Assembly: GCA_000969725.1 (NCBI GenBank)
Contig: JXSR01S016113.1
Origin: Ophiothrix spiculata
Taxonomy: Eukaryota; Echinodermata; Ophiuroidea; Amphilepidida; Ophiotrichidae
Strand: one strand, 5' to 3'
DNA length: 37,294 nt
This document shows positions 1 through 37,294 of this stretch, piece by piece. A model generated the notes under the pieces. That model made no database searches, was not told the origin of the DNA, and saw nothing but the letters and a program-made list of their open reading frames with translations. The first letter of the stretch is position 1, and each line of letters starts with the position of its first letter. The position numbers and the translations under genes are program-made.

Positions 1-2211
1 AAATGACGCCATAGCGCGCTTAGATGATCGGTGATCCCCATTTTTATTGCTAAATTTTGAAGTTTAGACTCTTATGTATTAACTGACAAAAAAAACACAC
101 AATCTATAGGTAGGAACTTATCACCGCGATCGTCCTTAATTTGATACCCATGTCAGACTGGCAGAGTACCAGGTTGATTTTGATACCCTATATTGCATGT
201 CTCAAGACCTGTCCAGGTCTCGCCTTTTTGGTAACGTGGGTGGTTACCCAGTCAGAATACCCAGTTATCCGGGTTTCAGGTGTGTTTAAATGTTAACATA
301 TTTTTGAGAATTTTTTGATAATATTATTGATTCTTGAAGATGATGTTTGACATACACAAACCCAGTTAAATAAAATGGCAACAGACACATAAAAGCTAAG
401 TTTCACTTACTTTTTTAAATTATTGTTTTACTTCTTGTTTCATGTGAGTTGGATACTCAAGTCATTCAATATTTATTACACTATATACATATTCATGACA
501 ATAATAATTAGCACAGCTACAAAAGTTCTTTTTCTTTTCAAATGAAACAATATATGTAATGTGTGCAGATGGCTCCTATCAACACAATACACATTATCAC
601 CAAGTGTAAAATAAAGCTTGCAAAAAGTCAACATAACAATCAATAAAGAAATGATTATAAAACTAAAAATGAACCTCGCAACTTCCAATTCATTTCCTTA
701 AAATACACAACTATAACATAATGAAAATATTCCATATATATTGCGATACATTGATATTGATAATCAGACTTTGAGAGCCTAAAATCAGATCAAAATACTT
801 CCTATATTAATCTATTTAAAAAAGGAGGACAAGTTAATCCTAGTCCAAACTCATATCAATCTCATTCTATCTACAATAGACTCAAAACATTATTTGGATT
901 TGAGTTTTTAGTCCATTTGAATGATTTTCTTTCGTTAAATGTTTCATTAAATGTTCTCATTAGTTGCAGAAGGGTCATACATTTTAATGCATACCAAGGG
1001 GAATAAATGGCATTATTTATTTGGGCTTCTGCACTCTCTCAAGATGGACTACAACAGTGGGATAGCTTCAAAATTTCTAAAATTATCCTTGTCATCATGA
1101 ACACTTCCCGAAACAAATGTACCAAAGAAGAAGTTCACACTCAGGAACAAAGTTGTCTCCCGAATAAGGCTTGCCTCAGCTTTGTGGTAGATCAAATAGA
1201 TGGATGAATCAAAATCAGAAATTCAGAACCAGTTGATTAGACGACAGAATGCCATCAATTTGTCAGCATATATTGCTGACCAGGATCAAGTGCATCAATT
1301 GGTCAAAATTTTTGTCTGTTTTTTTTCTCTCTCTTTCTTTTTTAACCACCACTAAACTCTGTTGTATATATGTATTAATCAAGGCTCAAAATATGAAAAA
1401 ACAAGATAATTTTGGAGTAAAAATGAATCACCATACATGTCAAAACAACAGAAATGTTCAACAAAGCTGATAATGCATTTTTTAAATCTAAAGATTGCTT
1501 AAATCTAGAAACAAAAAAACCTTCAGGAATTTACAAAAATAGGTTTAGCATACTTGAGTTATAATCCTTTTATTATTATTATTATTATCCAAAACTAGGG
1601 TATATCAGCTAAGGACAAGTAACTCTTCTCTCTCTTATAATTTTTTTTTTTGGGGGGGCGGCATATATTTATTTGAAAACAAAACCTTTAAATGTGAACT
1701 AAATACAATACATAATTATACAATTTTGTCCTTTCCCTAATTCATTGTTATCATGGGGCTGGGTTCTCTCTTCGCTGCCACATAAGCTTACTGTTAACAT
1801 CTTATTTTCAATACACATCCACAATACTCAAATCAAACTCTCCAAAATCGTCTTCTTTGAATTAACTACCATTACAGCAACTTCTGTGAACTATGACCTA
1901 TCTAAACTACCTATAAACCAAGTCAATACAAGGTGTTAACACAATTATTCATTTTATCAACTACACTACATATGAATGATAATAAAAAATATAATATGCA
2001 AGCTTTTTATCATTAATCCCAGTAACACATGTGAATATCTGTATTCTCTGAATGCAGAAGTCATAAATATGAATGGCACGGTATACATCGATACAGATAA
2101 GCACTCCATGACACATAGTCAGTTGAGTATCAACTTATAAACATCAATTTAATTTGTAAGTTTTGAAATAGGATATAAATGCAGTTATAACGCAATTGGA
2201 TAATCTCATAT
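1..2211. other. Downstream intergenic or distal 3' UTR sequence, no gene seen
   Basis: AT-rich sequence with only short, featureless open frames and no recognisable domain. It contains a (TTA)n microsatellite at 1571-1588 and a T-run/G-run junction near 1640-1658. Confidence 0.6.
1571..1588. repeat. (TTA)n microsatellite
   Basis: Six uninterrupted TAT/TTA units. Confidence 0.9.
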
Positions 2212-2640
2212 TGTGACCCGTCATATCGAAAGGTACCTTGAGGTCCGCAGAGTTTATTACGATATACGGGCCATTGAAGCAGAGCATAGTCAAAAATCAT
2301 GTTCAAGGTTGAATTCCTAATTTCATCACAAACGTTATCATATTATTTGGGTTTTAACATCCAAAACATAAGAAAAATGTGTTAAAAACCAAGATATAAA
2401 TCCCCTCTTCATTAAGTTTTACACAGTACAAAAACGTCAAACACAATTTTCTCAGATATATTTTTTTCCGAATCAGCCCGATACCCTTTACCAATTTGGA
2501 TGTAACTTTGCAAAGGAACATCCGATTACCAAAACCAAGGTATCATTTTACAGCTGAAAATTCCAGCTTTCAGATGAGACCAAAAAAAATCAATTTTGAT
2601 TTTAGAACCCACAAGGTACCTTTTGATATGACAGGTCACA
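2212..2640. mobile_element. Miniature inverted-repeat element (TGTGACC termini)
   Basis: The two ends are inverted copies of about 30 bp. The left begins TGTGACCCGTCATATCGAAA. The right end, reverse-complemented, begins TGTGACCTGTCATATCAAAA, and both continue GGTACCTTG. The interior (~370 bp) has no transposase-like frame. The flanks are AT-rich, so the target duplication is ambiguous. Superfamily not assigned. Confidence 0.7.
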
Positions 2641-3896
2641 TATATGCTACCCTGATGGGTGCAAGTTACCTCTAAACAAAACAGGATAAAAGTTTGTATT
2701 TGATCAAAAAGTGATTTTATATTAATAGGGTTCAGAATTTATTGCTTCTCCAAGCACTAGAGTGTGAATCAATGTGATTCTAGTTTTATATAGCATGATG
2801 ACTATAAACGTAATCCAAATAAACGCTAACATATATATAATAGGGCTGGTATCGACAAGCATTCTCATTGACGACAATACCTTCAAATTCGAGCCACCAA
2901 CATCGACACTGTCGACACTGTATTTTTGTTACTGGAAGCAAAGACGATTGAAATTACAACTAGTGGCACTGAATTCTATACCCTGTTCAATTGTAATCAA
3001 TGTGGAGATACCACGCTAGAATGAATGAAAATGTTATGTACTTAATTGGACATCAAAGTATAAATATTTATACTGAGATGAGTCAAATATTAAGCGTTCC
3101 AGTTTTATCAAGTATTTTATTTTGTTTTGTTGAATTTGTTTCATTTTTCTTTGTCAACTAACTTAAAATGTCATCAGGCTTGTCGACAAAGATTGAATAT
3201 TCTATTGTCAAGGATATTATCGACAAAAGGCTGGTCGATACCGGCCTTAATGTATAAACATTGAGTATCATTGTTTAAATCATTGACAAAATACAACATT
3301 GATGGATTTCTTGTTTCAAATGGACACATACTATATATATTGTGTAATAATTTAATTTACAAATACTTTGTATTTACAAATGTTGATTTATATAATATGT
3401 GTACCAACCCTCTTATCTGAAATGCTTTTGTGCAAATCTTTGTAGAAAATATCAAACTGAAACTATCCCCTCACAAAATTGCTTTGGTCTAATATGTTGT
3501 AGCATAGGGAACATCTTTAAAAAGAATATTTTTAAAATGTGTTAAATGGATTTTCAGTTTTGGCCCAATATTGTTACATGATGGAAGATTACACTTAAAT
3601 AGATTCTGGAGAAATGCTATGTTATATTTTTATTATTTTTACTGCAAAAATGATTCCATACCATTACTGACAATTATGGCTTTGTTCACTGAGAATGGGG
3701 TTAAATTTAATGAAACTATTGCCAGTACTTGTATCTGTAAGTCCAAAATAAGGATCAAAACTCAACCAGCATGAAGAAAGTACCAGGAGATTTATTTTAC
3801 TACAGGCCAAAATAATCATATTGAACATATCTAGGAATCTGATGAAGAAATGCTAAAATCACCATTTGACTAAACGAATTAAAGATTTAAGATTTT
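2641..3896. other. AT-rich non-coding stretch
   Basis: No gene seen. The segment about 2847-3243 has a loose inverted similarity between its ends (GGCTGGTATCGAC at the left, and GTCGATACCGGCC at the right). This suggests a decayed inverted-repeat element, but the arms are short and diverged. Confidence 0.35.
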
Positions 3897-3977
3897 TTGT
3901 TGATTTGTTGCTTCTATTTAATGGGGGGTACTCAAAACAAATTTTGGTCGGTATGCAAGATCTGCAATATGCAACAT

Positions 3978-4270
3978 AGGGTCTTGCGGAACGGATTTTT
4001 GGTCAAAAATAGGGTCCATGGAACTGATTTTTTTCCCAAATTGAGGTCTCAAGAACTGCTTTTTTCCTATAAAAATATGACTCAAAATCTGCCTGAAAAC
4101 ATAATAAAACACACTTTTGAGTCATTTTCTTTGAAAATGGGGTCTTCGGAACTGAATCTTGAAAAAAGCATCTTGGGGAGCGGGAGAGGAGGATTGAAAA
4201 TGGGGTCTTGAGGGCAGCACATACCCGTACCTTCCGTCAATGTTAGTACTCCCCCCCCCCTCCCCCGGGT
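3978..4270. repeat. Imperfect internal repeat with GGTCT...GAACTG motif, ending in a C run
   Basis: A motif of the form GGGTCTT-GGAACTGA plus a T-rich run recurs at about 3978, 4013, 4043, 4140 and (partly) 4202, spaced irregularly by 35-100 bp. The segment ends in a run of C (4251-4260, then 4262-4266). Frames on the minus strand across it contain repeated DPIF tetrapeptides, which merely reflect the DNA repeat. No known family recognised. Confidence 0.5.
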
Positions 4271-4279
4271 TAAAAACAT

Positions 4280-5310
4280 GCTGTAGCAAATCTTTTTTTG
4301 TTTTCTTTACCGACTTGCATGAAATACAAGCATATATCTACAAATATGAGAGCTTATAACAAGGCTGCAAAAGACATGACAAGCTAACAAAGCACCAGGT
4401 ATCACGATATCAACAACATCAATACATGGGCACTTTGAAACACTAACATCTATCACACATTTGGCATAGAAGATCTCCCTGAAACGCAACTAATCCCTGA
4501 CGAGTTCATTTGTTACATAAACTCACACAATGCATTATGACTGATGAGATTTGGTAAACAAATATCCAAGTAGGTTTCACAGACTCTGCAGTGAATGTCC
4601 ACTGCCAAGTTCCAAGCTGCAGAGTATTGACAAATTAAAACCCTTGGCTACACTTGCAAGATGAAATTTGTAGGTTACCATCAAAATGAGACCTAACCTA
4701 AATTGCTTTTACTTAGTAGTAGAGAGTTAAGTTGACGCTACAATTAACTTTATAAGTATATCCATCACATACTTTTACAGGTACACTTGCGGTATGTGAA
4801 TTTTGTATGGATTGCTATACAAAAACTGTAAAATTGACATAAATCTATCCACAATTTGAAAGCAAAACTTTGGCATTTTAGTATGTTAAATTTGGCATTT
4901 AAGTATATGCTAAGTTAACAACACAAGGCTGAAACCATTCAACAATGAAAAAACTTTCTTTCTTGAAAATGGTTCAAAGTTTTAAAAATCGAATATTTTT
5001 TATGGTACAAGCCAATTCATAATTCCGACCTTGACAAATCTTGCTAACATGACAAGCCCATAAAGTACAAGCAGCAAACTTCTAAAGTTCTTGACTATTC
5101 AGGGCAAAATGCTATATTGGCTACAGATCTGTAACAAAATATCTACATTGTCATATTTAGCTCTACAAATGTCACTGGCCAAATTATCAAATACCCAATT
5201 AAGATATAGACAAATTCTACTTGTGTTTTCTGCTCAAGTAGTTTAAAAATAATAAAGATTTTCAATTTTGTTTAAAATAAACATATGCCAAATTGTAGTA
5301 AATAAGCATA
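4280..5310. other. AT-rich non-coding stretch
   Basis: I see no gene, RNA or clear repeat here. Short open frames have no recognisable composition or motif. Confidence 0.5.
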
Positions 5311-5312
5311 TA

Positions 5313-6187
5313 CAGCTTGTCCCAATATTAATGCAACGAGCAAATAAAAAATGTTAAAAAATAGTTGTCAAAAGATTAAATCATAGTAATATATGTTTTT
5401 CAAAAGTGGAGTAATTACTCTACAACATGCTTTTTGTCCCGTTTCATTTTTCAACTCCAGTCCAAAGATATGAAGAATTTAAGGAAGCCCTATAAATCTA
5501 CTTTGGTCCGATTTGTAAGTTTAGACTTCCATCTAAAGAAATGCAAACTTGAAATGAAGAAAATTCTGCAAGCAACTGGAGCACAGTCAATCCAAACCAA
5601 TCGTACCTGACCTGTACCTAACATTAAATGATATTTTAAGTTCATTTTTAACTTAAATAGGTCAAAATTTTCAATTAAAGTACGGATCTTCCTGATACTC
5701 TCATATTCCTCGAATCTGTTACTTCTGGTGCGACAATTGGTTAGTTTAGGATACAAATTCTACCAAAAGAGTCGAAAAAAAAAAGGATTCTAATGAAAGG
5801 TGTCAAACTATAACAAGTCTCTAACTGAAATCACGGAAGAAAACTGAAGACAAAGGAGTTTAAGAACTCAAGTAAGTTAATGATTCATCTGACCCATCAC
5901 GGGGACGCAACAGTTTGACGCAACAACCTGCTTAATATCAGCAGATCATCATTAAATTGAGTCCTTATGTCATGAAATGGGTTTAACAAATCAGACCATC
6001 AAGATTTTTTGGGTCTTTACAAAATGTGCAATAACTTTTGATTCGGAGATCCAAATTAAATAAAACAAAAATCCCGTAAAAGCCAACGGTCTACTCTACA
6101 ATATTATTGTAACGTTTGCTCACCATTGTGCTCTGTTCTCTCAAAATAAAATCTCAAAGTTTGTTGCATTTTTATTGGGACACCCTG
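5313..6187. mobile_element. Non-autonomous mariner-type element
   Basis: The right terminus reads, on the minus strand, CAGGGTGTCCCAATAAAAAT, continuing GCAAC. The left terminus reads CAGCTTGTCCCAATATTAAT, continuing GCAAC. Both are next to a TA dinucleotide (5311-5312 and 6188-6189), the target used by Tc1/mariner elements. The 875-bp body has no frame resembling a transposase; its 88-codon minus-strand frame (5490-5756) is unrecognised. It lies downstream of the BET gene's stop and could be part of a long 3' UTR. Confidence 0.75.
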
Positions 6188-6189
6188 TA

Positions 6190-7589
6190 TAGGATAAAAA
6201 TTTATGCAATTCCTGTTATGCAGGTAACACAAGGCCTTTTTTCAAAAGAAATCACATTTTTACAGATTTCATATAATATTGCAGTTTTTGGTATGACATA
6301 ATGATGTAAAATATTCAACTTTGTTACCACATAAAGCAAAGCCTATTTAACGCTTTAAATAACAAATTTACCAAATTCTTCAGATAATACTACTAAAGAT
6401 CAGCTTGTATAACCACTCAGATGATGAAGTGCAAGAATGCAACACCACTACAGATTAATCTCATGCGAGTGCAAGAAAGTTGTATTTGCAATTACTACCA
6501 ATTTTTATAAACTTGCATTGCACACCAGACATGGGTCAGTCACGGCTGACATGCATCTGAGAATGACCCATACAGAATTATAATGATATCTATTTTGTAA
6601 CAAAAATCTTACAGTAATTCACCACTATTTTGGCCATATCACTTCAAGGAAATGTGGCCATTTGCAGGGAATATGAGAAAAAGATGGGTTTCCTTGTGGT
6701 ATCAAAATCTCCAATTTGATTTCCTAAACAGGGGGATCAAAAGGTGATCGAAATACACACCTTTAGGTATTGCAGATACAACATTCTTGTATTCACAGAC
6801 AAGTTTTTGTTTGTTATTTTTAAAACACTTACGGTAATTATTTTTTTTCAGATATATAAACATTTTACAGATTGTTTTTACAAGCCTGTACACAAGCCTG
6901 TACAATACAAAAGAAAATGAAGAGGAACAACTTCTACAAAACTATTACTTTCTCAGTTTTATAGCAAATCATGAAAACATTCATTATTACTACAACACAA
7001 TGTGGTCTAATGAAAAGTATTAATCATTGCTTTTAAGAAGTTATTATTGAGCCTTGCATGAATTATACAAGGGTTACTTAAATAGATTCAGGCAGCAGAT
7101 TACAATATTTTTTTAAAGTCAAAACCTGTGGGGTTTTTTCAAAAGTTAATAACACCGTATTTTTTTAAATATGTAATTCTATTCAGAGCTCTTTAAACCA
7201 TTAAAGTTAACATATTCAACTCAGCTAAGGGCCGTTATAAATATTAATATATAGCACTCCTTTCTTAGATTCTTAATTAGTTCCATCAATATAGTATGCA
7301 TCCTAACCTCATAGATTAATTCTTAAGGTTCTTACCAGAAAGTTCTACTGATCATTTTGCAAACTTGATAAAATCAAACATTACCCATTTCATTCCATTC
7401 TTACTGTCCACATTCCTCATCATACATCACCATATATAAACAAAACCATTCTTACATAAATATATAATACATTACACTGACATTTGCTGCAAACTTTCTC
7501 CAATATATTTTGATAACTTATATTTATACTCTGCATGCTAAAGTACTAAAGGTTGTGATGTCCCGTTGAGAATAACGGGAAAGCCGATA
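6190..7589 (-). other. Region after the stop codon: 3' UTR start and downstream sequence
   Basis: Transcript sequence must continue from 7589 downward. I see no AATAAA on the minus strand in this stretch. A weaker TATAAA-type hexamer lies at 7523-7528, about 60 bases past the stop, and the first AATAAA (6171-6176) sits in the end of a transposon. The true cleavage site is undecided. No coding sequence seen; very AT-rich. Confidence 0.4.
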
Positions 7590-36674
<29,085 letters not shown>

Positions 36675-37294
36675 CTGAAAAAAGCAAATAAAAATAACAA
36701 AAATTAATTTAAGTGCCTTATTGTTGTTGGATTTAATTTGTGAACGTGTGACAGTAGCAAATACACAGTGATCTCTGACGCGAGCTAAGAAATTTCAAGG
36801 TTGTTTTGTGTGCATCTACACTCAAGACTAAAGTACGTATTCGCAAATTAAATCCCAACAACTGTAATTCAAATGAGTTTCAAAATTGAAGCAATACTAT
36901 AAAGTGTTAAAAACAAGATGGTTCGCGAACCAGTAGTCTCGCCTCCAAGTGGGGTCAGGGGTTAATGAATTATGAGCTTGACCTTAAAATGACCTCGGAT
37001 GACCTCAGGTCAACTTTTTGAACAATTTTAAACATTTGACCTCAAAGGACCTTTTGACCTTGAATGACCTTCACCGCACCCCCAAAAAAGGTGCGTCCCG
37101 TGTGCTAATCCCGAACCCCTTCATGTCACCAAGTTTCATTACCATAGCCCTTACGGTGTAGGAGATATACTTAAAATTAAAAATTACGCATAAATTATGC
37201 AAATTAGGTACTTTATATGCATAGTTTGCGTTCAAATTGTACGCAGCGCCAGTTCAGCTTCAACCCTTCCCACTCACCAAATATCATCTACATA
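36675..37294 (-). other. Intron upstream of exon 1 of the window (partial)
   Basis: Ends with a TTTTTTCAG acceptor. Most of it from 36911 onward is a GACCTT-rich repeat. The exon carrying the N-terminal half of bromodomain 2 is further upstream, outside the window. Confidence 0.85.
36911..37294. repeat. GACCTT-rich interspersed repeat, copy 3 (cut by window edge)
   Basis: Begins AACAAGATGGTTCGCGAACC. It contains TGACCTCAGGTCAAC (an everted half-site pair at 36999-37011), AGGAGATATAC, AATTACGCATAAATTATGCA and CGCCAGTTCAG, colinear with 29963-31110 but without the 253-bp insertion found there. Confidence 0.8.

Noticed and set aside
3897..4279. DPIF-repeat minus-strand peptide as a real protein
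   Set aside because: The frames overlap in different phases and the peptide repeat simply mirrors a DNA repeat.
5490..5756. 88-codon frame as a mariner transposase
   Set aside because: Too short, and no catalytic DDE/DDD-type or helix-turn-helix pattern can be seen.

Overview
This is a piece of an animal nuclear genome. It is AT-rich, with canonical GT-AG introns, many small inverted-repeat transposons and two runs of N (12461-12845 and 24540-24589). It holds one recognisable gene, read on the minus strand: the 3' part of a BET-family double-bromodomain gene, BRD4-like and in its long form. Fifteen exons join with matching intron phases into one open frame of 938 codons plus a stop (36674 down to 7590). 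The 5' part of the gene (start codon, first bromodomain, first part of the second bromodomain) lies beyond base 37294. The species cannot be read from the sequence. A single BET gene with long introns full of small DNA transposons and GACCTT-rich repeats suggests a marine invertebrate; a hemichordate or echinoderm is a low-confidence guess.

Layout, in gene order from high to low coordinates. The exon at 36546-36674 carries the end of bromodomain 2, including the acetyl-lysine-binding Asn. The next two exons carry an acidic-serine segment (CK2-site-like) and the motif B / basic region. The exons at 29275-29399 and 28257-28427 encode the NET/ET domain. Then come a basic coiled segment and a serine-rich SEED-type tail (26322-26462). 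A 10.9-kb intron separates this 'short isoform' core from the long-isoform tail. The tail has Ala/Gln- and Pro/Ser-rich exons (15409 to 13321), a conserved GSW motif exon, two Arg/Glu/Gln-rich coiled-coil exons, and a 22-codon last exon ending in the C-terminal P-TEFb-interacting motif. Bases 1-7589 lie downstream of the stop and hold only 3' UTR and/or intergenic repeat sequence.

All other large structure is repeats. These include a 638-bp near-palindromic foldback element; a mariner-type element; pogo-like, TTAA-flanked and hAT-like miniature elements, two of the last with exact 6-bp target duplications; a short hairpin family; three GACCTT-repeat copies; and a tandem array of an ~845-bp unit inside the intron that splits bromodomain 2. 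Some are nested, which gives a relative order of insertion. I see no second protein-coding gene, CRISPR array, rRNA or intact tRNA. The most interesting leads are a stop codon lying inside the splice donor after the SEED exon (a possible route to a short BET isoform), the intronic 638-bp hairpin, and nuclear-receptor-like DR1 sites carried by a repeat family.
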